A stretch of DNA of 64,000 nt, taken from contig JAUMPM010000044.1 in the NCBI GenBank assembly GCA_031294825.1, forward strand, positions 3,358-67,357. Reading direction: 5' to 3'. Every line of letters starts with the position of its first letter. Positions within the stretch are counted from its first letter, which is position 1. This document shows, piece after piece, positions 50,986 through 59,247 of the stretch. The position numbers and the translations under genes are program-made. This stretch comes from Collinsella sp. (GTDB lineage Bacteria > Actinomycetota > Coriobacteriia > Coriobacteriales > Coriobacteriaceae). The notes beneath the pieces are model-generated. The model did not search any database. It had not been told where the DNA came from and saw nothing but the letters and a program-made list of their open reading frames with translations.

Positions 50986-52938
50986 ATGGCCACCGCCGAC
51001 CCCAAGAAGAAAAAGAAGAAGCGCAAGAAAAAAGAGTCACTCGAGCATAAGCGCAACCGCATCCTGGTAGCGCTGGGCATTTTTGCCGTGGTGTACGCCC
51101 TCGATGAGCTCGGCACCCTCGCCGCCGCATTCGGCACCCCGGGCGACATCTACGCCAGCTTCGTGCTGTTCCTCGTGCCATTTTTGATTGCCGGCTACGA
51201 CGTACTGCAAAAGGCATTCAATAACATCCGCCGCGGCAAGGCCTTCGACGAGAGCTTCCTCATGGCCGTCGCGACTATCGGCGCGTTTGCCATGGTGCTT
51301 TTCCCCGATACCGACCCGCACATGGCCGAAGGCGCCGCCGTCATGCTGTTCTACCAGGTCGGCGAGCTGTTCCAGGCATACGCCGTGGGCAAGAGCCGCA
51401 AGTCGATCAGTGCCATGATGGACATCGTGCCCGACTACGCCAACGTCGAACAGCCCGACGGCACGCTCGAGCAGGTCTTCCCCGACGACATCGCCGTCGG
51501 CACCGTGATCGTGGTCAAGCCCGGCGAGCGCGTGCCTATCGACGGCGTCATCGTCGAGGGCGAAACCCAGCTCGACACCGCCGCGCTCACGGGCGAGTCA
51601 GTCCCCCGCCCTGCCAAGTCCGGCGACGATATCATAAGCGGCTGTATCAACATGACGGGCCTCATCCACGTGCGCACCACCAAGCCGTTTGGCGAGTCCA
51701 CCGTCGCGCGTGTTCTGGAGCTCGTGGAGAATGCCAGCGAAAAGAAGGCACGTACCGAGAACTTCATCACGCGCTTCGCCCGCGTCTACACGCCCGCCGT
51801 CACCGGCGCGGCCGCGGTACTCGCGCTCGGCGGCGGCTTGATCACCGGCGCCTGGTCCGACTGGATCCTGCGCGGCCTGACCTTCCTGGTCGTCAGCTGC
51901 CCGTGCGCGCTCGTGATCAGCGTGCCGCTCAGCTTCTTTGGCGGCATCGGCGGCGCATCCAAGCTGGGCGTTCTCATCAAGGGTTCTAACTACCTCGAAA
52001 CGCTCGCCGACGTGGACACCGTCGTCTTCGACAAGACCGGCACGCTGACCAACGGCACGTTTTCGGTCGTGTCGGTGCACCCCGAGTCTGGCTATACCGA
52101 GCAGTCGTTGCTCGAGGTCGCAGCCCTTGCGGAGTCGTTCTCCGACCATCCCATCGCGCAGTCGGTGCGCGCCGCCTTCCAGGGCGAACTCGACCCCAAG
52201 CGCGTAAGCGACTCCACCAACGACGCGGGCCATGGCGTGACGGCAACCATCGACGGCAAGCACATCGTCGTTGGCAACGCAAAGATGCTCGCCGCGACCG
52301 GAGTCGAAGCGCCCAATTGCGAGGTCGTCGGAACGATTCTGCATGTGCTGGTCGACGGCACGTACGCCGGCCACATCGTGATTGCCGACACCGTTAAGGC
52401 CGATGCCGAACAAACGATCCGCGACCTGCACGCCGCCGGCGTCAAGCACACCGTTATGCTCACGGGCGACCGCGAGGAGGTTGCGGCGTCTGTGGCCAAG
52501 CAACTCAGTCTCGACGAGTTCCACGCGCAGCTGCTGCCGGGCGATAAGGTCGAGCGTGTTGAGGCGTTGCTTGCGAGCGAGAACGGCAAGGGCAAGCTCG
52601 CTTTTGTCGGCGACGGCATCAACGACGCACCCGTGCTTACCCGTGCCGATGTGGGCATCGCCATGGGCGCCATGGGCTCGGACGCCGCAATTGAGGCGGC
52701 GGACGTCGTGCTGATGGATGACAAGCCGTCCAACATCTCCCGCGCGATCTGCGTGGCGCGCAAGACCATGTCGATTGTTTGGCAGAACATCATCTTTGCG
52801 CTGGGCATTAAGTTGCTGATTCTGGTGCTTGCGGCACTGGGCATCGCCAACATGTGGCTTGCCGTGTTCGGCGACGTAGGCGTGGCGATCATCGCCATCC
52901 TGAACGCCATGCGCGCGATGGGTGTCAAGACCCTGTAG
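50986..52938 (+). CDS. Zn/Cd-type P1B ATPase
   Basis: 650 residues. The P-type ATPase motifs are all present: actuator TGES, membrane metal site CPC in VVSCPCALVIS, phosphorylation site DKTGTLTNG, SDHPIAQ, and hinge GDGINDAPV. The N-terminus is a Lys-rich stretch (KKKKKKRKKK) without an HMA domain. Membrane helices flank these domains as in ZntA/CadA exporters. It should pump Zn2+ or Cd2+ out of the cell. The ATG at 50986 follows GGAGG. Confidence 0.9.
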   Translation: MATADPKKKKKKRKKKESLEHKRNRILVALGIFAVVYALDELGTLAAAFGTPGDIYASFVLFLVPFLIAGYDVLQKAFNNIRRGKAFDESFLMAVATIGAFAMVLFPDTDPHMAEGAAVMLFYQVGELFQAYAVGKSRKSISAMMDIVPDYANVEQPDGTLEQVFPDDIAVGTVIVVKPGERVPIDGVIVEGETQLDTAALTGESVPRPAKSGDDIISGCINMTGLIHVRTTKPFGESTVARVLELVENASEKKARTENFITRFARVYTPAVTGAAAVLALGGGLITGAWSDWILRGLTFLVVSCPCALVISVPLSFFGGIGGASKLGVLIKGSNYLETLADVDTVVFDKTGTLTNGTFSVVSVHPESGYTEQSLLEVAALAESFSDHPIAQSVRAAFQGELDPKRVSDSTNDAGHGVTATIDGKHIVVGNAKMLAATGVEAPNCEVVGTILHVLVDGTYAGHIVIADTVKADAEQTIRDLHAAGVKHTVMLTGDREEVAASVAKQLSLDEFHAQLLPGDKVERVEALLASENGKGKLAFVGDGINDAPVLTRADVGIAMGAMGSDAAIEAADVVLMDDKPSNISRAICVARKTMSIVWQNIIFALGIKLLILVLAALGIANMWLAVFGDVGVAIIAILNAMRAMGVKTL

Positions 52939-53053
52939 TGCTGCCCGGCCCCGGCCTGCGGTGACGTCGCTGACGGTTCTTGGGCATCGTTTGCTGGCGG
53001 GGTTCCTTGTCTGAGTTGGACTTTGTTGGTCGGGCCACTCGTCCCGGTCGCTG

Positions 53054-53076
53054 TCCCGCGCCGTTCCGGCGCGGGA
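53054..53076. other. GC-rich hairpin between convergent genes
   Basis: Nine-bp perfect stem TCCCGCGCC / GGCGCGGGA with a five-base loop and no T run, between the ATPase and mntR-like stops. Confidence 0.5.
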
Positions 53077-53096
53077 GGCGCGCCGCTGCGGGAGTG

Positions 53097-53486
53097 CTAG
53101 TCGGTCATTGTTGGCGCCGAAACACCATCCCGTCCCAGCATCGATCTTAGCTTCTCAAAACTCTCCTCGCTCAGGCAGTGCTCCATGTGGCAGCCCTCTT
53201 GCGACGCGACCTCAGCCGAAACACCCGCGTCCTCTAGCAGCCCCACGAAAAAGCAGTGACGCTCCCACATTTGACGAGCGACCTCCAGCCCCCGCTTTGT
53301 CAGATGAACATCTCGTTTGCCCATTTCGACATAGCCGTTGCTCTCCAACGTCGCCATGGCCTTGGAAACGCTCGCCTTAGTTACGCCGAGGTACTCCGCA
53401 ACGTCAATCGAGCGCACGATGCCCTGACGTTCCGACAGAACGTAGATCGATTCGAGATAGTCTTCTCCGGATTCACGTAGGGCCAT
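53097..53486 (-). CDS. DtxR/MntR family metal-dependent regulator
   Basis: 129 residues: N-terminal winged helix (SGEDYLESIYVLSERQGIVRSIDVAEYLGVTKASVSKAMATLESNGYVEM) and a short dimerisation domain with metal ligands in ASQEGCHMEHCLSEESF (Cys-x2-Glu-His). It lacks the SH3-like third domain, as in MntR. It likely represses metal-uptake genes when Mn2+ or Fe2+ is plentiful. The ATG at 53486 follows AAAGG. Palindromic boxes upstream suggest it controls itself. Confidence 0.85.
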   Translation of the reverse strand: MALRESGEDYLESIYVLSERQGIVRSIDVAEYLGVTKASVSKAMATLESNGYVEMGKRDVHLTKRGLEVARQMWERHCFFVGLLEDAGVSAEVASQEGCHMEHCLSEESFEKLRSMLGRDGVSAPTMTD

Positions 53487-53509
53487 GGGCCGCCTTTCGC
53501 GATGATTGC

Positions 53510-53590
53510 TAGTTAGCCTTTGGATACTTTCCACGGCTAACTTTACCGCAAAAGTTGCCCATGTCTTACTACTTTGTCTAAAAGTTAGCC
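53510..53590 (-). promoter_or_regulatory. Candidate MntR/DtxR boxes
   Basis: GGCTAACTTT-N5-AAAAGTTGCC (53535-53559) is a 25-bp near-palindrome. Half sites AAAAGTTAGCC (53580-53590) and AGTTAGCC (53511-53518) flank it. The repeated GTTAGCC word upstream of a DtxR-type gene fits autoregulation. Confidence 0.5.
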
Positions 53591-53625
53591 GTGTTTCACA
53601 AAACGTGCGAGACGAAAACAAAATG

Positions 53626-53668
53626 GGGACGCCCTGCAAGGAGTGTCCCCAGGCGCCGGGTGCCGGCC
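53626..53668. repeat. Repeat family 2, copy 3
   Basis: GGGGACGC and AAGGAGTGTCCCCAGG, then GCCGGGTGCCGGC. It shares AAGGAGTGTCCCCA with the copies at 3658 and 16502. It lies just beyond the stop of the HAD phosphatase gene. Confidence 0.7.
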
Positions 53669-53673
53669 CGCAG

Positions 53674-54444
53674 TTACATCAATCCAAAGTGCTTCGCGGC
53701 GTTGTAGATGCCGTCGTCGTCCACGGCAGTCGTAACGTAGGTCGCTGCAGCCTTCACCGTATCCTGCGCGTTGCCCATGGCCACGCTTGTGCCCACGGCC
53801 GAGAACATCGACAGGTCGTTCTCGCCGTCGCCAAAGGCGATCGCCTCGCTCGCGTCGATGCCCAGGCGCTCCAGCGTCGCCGCCACGCCCAGGTCCTTGC
53901 CGCCGTTGGCCGGAATAATGTCGCAGAACAAATCGCACCAGCGCGTAGTGAGCGAATGCGACACCGCATCGGTCACGATATGCTCGTCGGCCGGATCCAC
54001 AAAGGCACAGAACTGGTAAACCGGCGCGTCAAAGGCATGCTCAAACGGCTCCTCGTGGTAGACGATTCCCGCGTTGCTGCCGGCCGTCACCACGCGCTCG
54101 GACAGGCGGTTCACAAACGAGTTCTCGCCCTGCATGCACAGCGAGTCATAGCGCCCCTGCGCCACCTGGTCCACAATCACCGCAACGTCGTCCGGGTCAA
54201 TCGGGCAGCTACGGTAGACGCCCTCGGCATCAAAGCAGTGCTGGCCCGAAAGCGTAATGTACGCATCCCAACCAAGATCGAACAGCCAATCGGGCATCTG
54301 GTAGGTCGGACGACCCGTGGCGATCACGCACGCAATCCCCTGCTCATGAAAGCTGTCGAGCACCTGCTGCGCCGACGCCGGAATCCGGTGGGTCTTAAAG
54401 CTCAGCAGCGTGCCATCGATATCGAAAAACGCGGCTTTGATCAT
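53674..54444 (-). CDS. Cof-type HAD-IIB phosphatase
   Basis: 256 residues with HAD motif I FFDIDGTLLSF (two Asp), a C2-type cap domain in the middle and motif IV FGDGENDLSMF near the C-terminus. Cof proteins dephosphorylate sugar phosphates and similar small molecules. It reads six bases after the stop of the ABC-F gene upstream, so the two are one transcript; no functional link is known. Confidence 0.88.
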   Translation of the reverse strand: MIKAAFFDIDGTLLSFKTHRIPASAQQVLDSFHEQGIACVIATGRPTYQMPDWLFDLGWDAYITLSGQHCFDAEGVYRSCPIDPDDVAVIVDQVAQGRYDSLCMQGENSFVNRLSERVVTAGSNAGIVYHEEPFEHAFDAPVYQFCAFVDPADEHIVTDAVSHSLTTRWCDLFCDIIPANGGKDLGVAATLERLGIDASEAIAFGDGENDLSMFSAVGTSVAMGNAQDTVKAAATYVTTAVDDDGIYNAAKHFGLM

Positions 54445-54450
54445 CCTCGT

Positions 54451-56310
54451 CTACTCCTCGCCCTCGAGCTTTTCGCTCGCCTCGAGCCACGCCATCTCCA
54501 GCTCGTCCATGGCGGCGTGGGCCTCGTCGATCTTTGCCTGCTGCTCGCCCAGCGCCGTGTAGTTGGTGGGATCGACCTGCGCCATAGCGGCCTCGGCCTC
54601 CTCCACGCGGGCGCGCTGCGTCTCCATCTTGCGCTCGAGAGAGCTCACCTCGCGACGGAGCTTCTGGCGCTCGGCGTTAGAAAGGCCATTGGGCTGGCCG
54701 CTCGACTTGGGCTTTTCGGCCGCAGCTGCCGTGGCACCGGTGTCGAACGTGCCGGTCTTGGCGCTCGGCGCGCCCACGGGCTCGCCCTCGGCCGTGGCGT
54801 TGCACAGGCGCAGGTATTGGTCGACACCGCCGGGCATATGCGTCAGATGACCGTCAAGCAGCGCCCACTGCTGGTCGGTCACGCGCTCCATAAGGAAGCG
54901 GTCGTGCGTAACCAGGATCAGCGTGCCGGGCCAGCCGTCAAGCAGGTCCTCGACAATCGCAAGCATGTCGGTATCGAGGTCGTTGCCCGGCTCGTCCAGG
55001 ATGAGCACGTTGGGCTCGTCCAGGATCGTCAGCAGCAGCGATAGGCGACGGCGCTGGCCGCCCGAAAGGTCGCCGATGCGGCTCCAGAGCTGCTGCGTCG
55101 TAAAGCCCAGACGCTCGCAGAGCTTCTCGGGCGAAGTCTCCTTGCCGTCAATGACGTAGTACTTCTTATAGTTGCTGAGCACCTCGCGGATCGTGTCGCC
55201 CATATAAGGCTCGAGCTCCTCGAGCTGCTGCGACAGCACGCCAAAACGCACCGTCTGGCCGATCTTCACGCGGCCGCGCAGGGGCGCGATCTTGCCCTGA
55301 ATCACGTCGAGCAGTGTGGACTTGCCGGCGCCGTTCTCGCCCAAAAGACCATAGCGGTCGCCCGCGCCGATAAGCCAGGTCACGTCGGAGAGCACCTGCT
55401 TGGGCGCGCCGTCGGTATCCGCATAGCCGGCATCAACGTCGATCACGTCGATGACCTGCTTGCCTAGGCGGCTCACGGCGAGGCGCTTGAGCTCCAGCTC
55501 GTCGCGCACGGGCGGCACGTCGGCGATCAGCTCGCGAGCAGCCTCAACGCGAAACTTGGGCTTGGTGGAACGAGCCTGGGCGCCGCGGCTCAGCCACGCG
55601 AGCTCCTTGCGCGCCATGTTACGACGGCGCTCCTCGGTAACGGCGGCCATGCGGTCGCGCTCCACGCGCTGCAGAATGTAGGCCGAGTAGCCGCCCTCGA
55701 AGGGATCGACCTGGCCGTCGTGGACCTCCCACATGCTGGTGCAGACCTCGTCCAAGAACCAGCGATCGTGCGTGACTACGAGCATGGCACCCTGGCCGCG
55801 CTGCCAGCGGGCCTTTAAGTGACGCGCGAGCCAATTGATGGTGCGCATGTCCAGGTGGTTGGTGGGCTCGTCGAGCATGAGCACGTCGTAGTCGCCGATC
55901 AGCAGGCGCGCGAGGTCCACGCGACGGCGCTGGCCGCCCGAAAGCTCGCCAACCGTGCCCTCCCAGGGCACATCGCTAATAAGGCCGGCCAGAATCTGGC
56001 GCGTACGCGGACTCGACGCCCACTCATACTCGGGCGTGTCGCCCACGACGGCATGATGCACGGTATCGGTGTCGACAAGTTGGTCCTTTTGGCCGAGCAG
56101 ACCAATCGTGGTGCCGCGGCGATGCGTCACGCGGCCGTCGTCGGGCTCCAGCGTGCCGGCGAGCACGCTCAGCAGCGTCGACTTGCCGTCGCCGTTTTTG
56201 CCGACGATGCCAATACGGTCGCCCTCGCCCACGCCGAGCGTTACGCTATCGAAAATATGCTTGGTGGGAAACTCTAGGCTGACGGAATCGCATCCCAAAA
56301 GAATCGCCAT
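54451..56310 (-). CDS. ABC-F family ATPase (Uup-like)
   Basis: 619 residues, two ABC ATPase domains without membrane helices. Walker A motifs are GKNGDGKST and GENGAGKST, signature sequences LSGGQRRR in both halves, and a Glu/Arg-rich coiled-coil C-terminal domain (ERKMETQRARVEEAEAAM) as in Uup. ABC-F proteins act on stalled or antibiotic-bound ribosomes; Uup-like members also affect transposon excision. The ATG at 56310 follows AGGAG. No leader peptide is evident. Confidence 0.88.
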   Translation of the reverse strand: MAILLGCDSVSLEFPTKHIFDSVTLGVGEGDRIGIVGKNGDGKSTLLSVLAGTLEPDDGRVTHRRGTTIGLLGQKDQLVDTDTVHHAVVGDTPEYEWASSPRTRQILAGLISDVPWEGTVGELSGGQRRRVDLARLLIGDYDVLMLDEPTNHLDMRTINWLARHLKARWQRGQGAMLVVTHDRWFLDEVCTSMWEVHDGQVDPFEGGYSAYILQRVERDRMAAVTEERRRNMARKELAWLSRGAQARSTKPKFRVEAARELIADVPPVRDELELKRLAVSRLGKQVIDVIDVDAGYADTDGAPKQVLSDVTWLIGAGDRYGLLGENGAGKSTLLDVIQGKIAPLRGRVKIGQTVRFGVLSQQLEELEPYMGDTIREVLSNYKKYYVIDGKETSPEKLCERLGFTTQQLWSRIGDLSGGQRRRLSLLLTILDEPNVLILDEPGNDLDTDMLAIVEDLLDGWPGTLILVTHDRFLMERVTDQQWALLDGHLTHMPGGVDQYLRLCNATAEGEPVGAPSAKTGTFDTGATAAAAEKPKSSGQPNGLSNAERQKLRREVSSLERKMETQRARVEEAEAAMAQVDPTNYTALGEQQAKIDEAHAAMDELEMAWLEASEKLEGEE

Positions 56311-56354
56311 ATGCCCTGCTCCTTCGTAGAAATTCAACGTTGTCCATGATAGCG

Positions 56355-56395
56355 AAAACCACCACTAAGGTGCCTGTCCCCTTTGTGGTGGTTTT
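56355..56395. repeat. Palindromic repeat family 1, copy 8 (inverted, one stem mismatch)
   Basis: AAAACCACCACTAAGG (56355-56370) pairs with 56380-56395 except for one T-T mismatch; loop TGCCTGTCC. Confidence 0.85.
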
Positions 56396-56432
56396 GGGCG
56401 GGCGCAATCGACGGCCGCAATCCCGCAAACAC

Positions 56433-56470
56433 AAAAAGGCGGGCCATCTCCCGCAAGAGATGACCCGCCT
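56433..56470 (-). terminator. Terminator of the pst operon
   Basis: On the minus strand, stem AGGCGGGTCATCTC with GAGATGGCCCGCCT (one G-T pair) is followed by five T. It lies 55 bases beyond the pstB stop. Confidence 0.85.
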
Positions 56471-56525
56471 CTCCAATCAGTCCCGTGACGACCATGGCCG
56501 CCGCGGGCCTCAAGCATGTCCCGGA

Positions 56526-57398
56526 CTAGGAGAACATGCCGGTGAGGTAATCATTCAGCCGCTTATCCTTGGGCCGTTGGAAAATCTCGTCGGTCTCGTC
56601 GTACTCGACCATATCGCCCATGTAGAAGAACGCCGTGCGATTGGACACGCGCGACGCCTGCTCCATGTTGTGCGTCACGATGACGATGGCGCGCTCGGCC
56701 ACGATCGACGACATCAGGTCCTCGATCGCCAGCGTCGAGATGGGGTCGAGCGCCGAGCAAGGCTCGTCGAACAAAATCACATCGGGGTTGAGCGCCAGCG
56801 TGCGTGCAATACACAGACGCTGCTGCTGACCGCCCGAAAGCGCGTAGGCGCTCTTGTCGAGCTTGTCCTTGACCTCGTCCCACAGCGCCGCACCGCGCAG
56901 ACTCTCCTCGACCATGCGGTCGAGCTCGTCGCGGTCGGTGATGCCGTGGCGCTTAGGCGCAAACGTGATGTTGTCGCGAATGGACTTGCGGAACGGGTTG
57001 GGCTGTTGGAACACCATGCCAATGGAGCGACGCAGCTCGTAGGTGTTCTCGGTCTTGGTATTTACGTTGCGCCCACGGTAATTGATCTCGCCCTCCACGC
57101 GGCAGCCGCGAATCTCGCGATTCATCAGGTTGAGGCTACGCAAGAAGGTCGACTTGCCGCAGCCCGAAGGCCCGATGAGCGCCGTGATCTCGCCCTTGTG
57201 AAAGTCGAGCGACGTATCGTGCAGCGCATGGTGGTCGCCATAGTACACGTTGACGTCCTTGGTGGAGAGCACGACCTCGTCGCTCACGGCCTTGCCGCTC
57301 ACGCGAACGCGTTTTTCGCTCTCCCCCACACTCGACAGAAAGTCCTGGGTCTCGGACGTGGCCGCCTCGGTTGCGGGCGTTGCATTCATCTCGCTCAT
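56526..57398 (-). CDS. pstB: Phosphate ABC transporter ATP-binding protein
   Basis: 290 residues: Walker A GPSGCGKST, signature ALSGGQQQRLCIAR, Walker B VILFDEPCSALDP and the PstB-typical VYYGDHHALHD start and MVFQQPNPF Q-loop. It energises phosphate uptake by PstCA. Its N-terminal ~40 residues are a low-complexity extension. The first codons overlap the pstA stop by four bases. No phoU gene follows; a terminator does. Confidence 0.95.
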   Translation of the reverse strand: MSEMNATPATEAATSETQDFLSSVGESEKRVRVSGKAVSDEVVLSTKDVNVYYGDHHALHDTSLDFHKGEITALIGPSGCGKSTFLRSLNLMNREIRGCRVEGEINYRGRNVNTKTENTYELRRSIGMVFQQPNPFRKSIRDNITFAPKRHGITDRDELDRMVEESLRGAALWDEVKDKLDKSAYALSGGQQQRLCIARTLALNPDVILFDEPCSALDPISTLAIEDLMSSIVAERAIVIVTHNMEQASRVSNRTAFFYMGDMVEYDETDEIFQRPKDKRLNDYLTGMFS

Positions 57399-58321
57399 TC
57401 GGCCGTCATCTTCCTTGCCAGTTGCTTGCCCACAATACGGGCGACTACGTTAAACAGCAGCACGCAAATCATCAGCAGTGCGGCGGTGCCCCAAACGATC
57501 TGCTGGGCCTCGGGGCTGCCCTCGCCGTAAATCTTGTAGATGTGCACGGCGAGCGACTCACCGGGGCGGAACACGTTCCAGGCGCAGGTGGGGCTCGACA
57601 GGTTAAAGCTCAAGAAATTCAGGCGAACCGGCGAGCTCATGCCCGAGGTAAAGAGCAGGGCTGCGGCCTCGCCAAACACGCGGCCGGCCGAAAGCACAAT
57701 GCCGGTCACGATGGCGGGCATGGCCTCGGGGATCAGGATGTGCAGCGTGGCTTCCCAGCGAGTAAGGCCCATGGCCAGGCACGCATCGCGCTGGGCCTGC
57801 GGCACGTCCTCGAGCGCCTGCTGGATCACGCGCACCAGGATGGGAATGTTGAACATGGTGAGCGCGACGGCGCCGGAGATGATGGAGTACTTCCAGCCCA
57901 GCTGCACCGAGAACACCAGGAAACCGAACATGCCGACAACGATGGAAGGCAGCGAGGACAGCGTCTCGATGGCGGTGGAAGCGATGTCGCGGATGGGACC
58001 GTCCGGCGCGTACTCAACCAAAAAGACCGCGCCGCCCAGGCTGATGGGCACCGAGATGATCAGGGTGATCAGCAGCAGATAGAACGAGTCGAACAGCTGG
58101 TAGAGTACGCCGCCCTGAGTTCCGTTGGCGCGCGACGGCTGCGTGAGAAAACCCGGCTGGAACAGCGTCGAGATGCCCTCGAACAGGATATAGGCCACCA
58201 TGGAGACGACGATGAGCATGACGATGGCGATGATTGCCGTCAGCACGCCCGTGGCGATGCGATCCTGCTTTTGGACGCGCCCGAGTCTCGCCTCGTCGAT
58301 ATGGATGCGCGTTCTAGCCAC
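57395..58321 (-). CDS. pstA: Phosphate ABC transporter permease PstA
   Basis: 308 residues with about six membrane helices and the permease EAA-type loop (AQRDACLAMGLTRWEATLHILIPEAMPAIVTG). It forms the membrane channel with PstC. It overlaps pstC by eight bases at its start and pstB by four at its end, so the operon is translationally coupled. Confidence 0.93.
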   Translation of the reverse strand: MARTRIHIDEARLGRVQKQDRIATGVLTAIIAIVMLIVVSMVAYILFEGISTLFQPGFLTQPSRANGTQGGVLYQLFDSFYLLLITLIISVPISLGGAVFLVEYAPDGPIRDIASTAIETLSSLPSIVVGMFGFLVFSVQLGWKYSIISGAVALTMFNIPILVRVIQQALEDVPQAQRDACLAMGLTRWEATLHILIPEAMPAIVTGIVLSAGRVFGEAAALLFTSGMSSPVRLNFLSFNLSSPTCAWNVFRPGESLAVHIYKIYGEGSPEAQQIVWGTAALLMICVLLFNVVARIVGKQLARKMTAE

Positions 58322-59222
58322 GAGCCTTCGCCCCCTTGCGGCCGATAATGTGGATGATCAGGATGAAGATGAGGCTCATACCCATCAGCAGCAGACCGAG
58401 CGCCCACAGAACATCGTCCTGGGCCGAACCCTCGGCATAGACCGCCATGGACGTGGTGAGCGTGGTGGTGATGGTCGAGGCCGGCGACAGCAGCGACGTC
58501 GGCATGGCCTCAATACCGCCGATGACCATGCGTACGGCGAGCGTCTCGCCAAAGGCGCGCGTCATGCCAAGGATGACCGCAGTCATGAGCGACGGCATGG
58601 CGGACTTGAGCACCACGTGCCAGATGGTCTGCCAGCGGGTGTAGCCCAGCGCGAGCGAGCCCTGACGGTAGCCGTCGGGCACGGCGCGCAGGCCATCGAC
58701 CGAAAGGGTGGTCATCGTCGGCAGGATCATGACAGCCAGCACGATGGCGCCGGGCAGGATGCCCAGACCCGTGCTCACGTGGAAAACGGACTTCATAAGT
58801 CCGACGACCACGTGAAAGCCAATCAGTCCAAAGACGACCGAGGGAATGCCGGTCAAAAGCTCAATAAGCGGCTGAAAGACCTTGGAACCAAATTTGGGTT
58901 GGATCTCGACCGCAAAGATGGCAGAGCCGATGGCGATAGGCAGTGCGATGAGCGTGGAGAGCACCATGACCGCAAACGAGGTGACGATCAGGGGCAGGGC
59001 GCCGGTATAGGGCAGGCCGTTTTCGACTGTGTTGGCCAGGTCCCACTTGGTGCCGGTGAAGAACTCGACGACCGAAACGCCGTCCTTGACAAAAGCCGAG
59101 AGGCCCTTTTGGGCGACCATGAAGATAAGCGCGGCAACGACAAGCGTCACGAGCGCTACGCACGCGCCCGTGACGCCTAGACCCACGTTCTCAAGGTCGC
59201 GCTTTGGCAGCTGTTTTGCCAT
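58314..59222 (-). CDS. pstC: Phosphate ABC transporter permease PstC
   Basis: 302 residues, six membrane helices, with the EAA loop YRQGSLALGYTRWQTIWHVVLKSAMPSLMTAV and the PstC-type segment ELLTGIPSVVFGLIGF. Partner of PstA. It starts 25 bases after the pstS stop. Confidence 0.93.
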   Translation of the reverse strand: MAKQLPKRDLENVGLGVTGACVALVTLVVAALIFMVAQKGLSAFVKDGVSVVEFFTGTKWDLANTVENGLPYTGALPLIVTSFAVMVLSTLIALPIAIGSAIFAVEIQPKFGSKVFQPLIELLTGIPSVVFGLIGFHVVVGLMKSVFHVSTGLGILPGAIVLAVMILPTMTTLSVDGLRAVPDGYRQGSLALGYTRWQTIWHVVLKSAMPSLMTAVILGMTRAFGETLAVRMVIGGIEAMPTSLLSPASTITTTLTTSMAVYAEGSAQDDVLWALGLLLMGMSLIFILIIHIIGRKGAKARG

Positions 59223-59247
59223 TGCAAACCTTTCCGGGGGCGATTAC

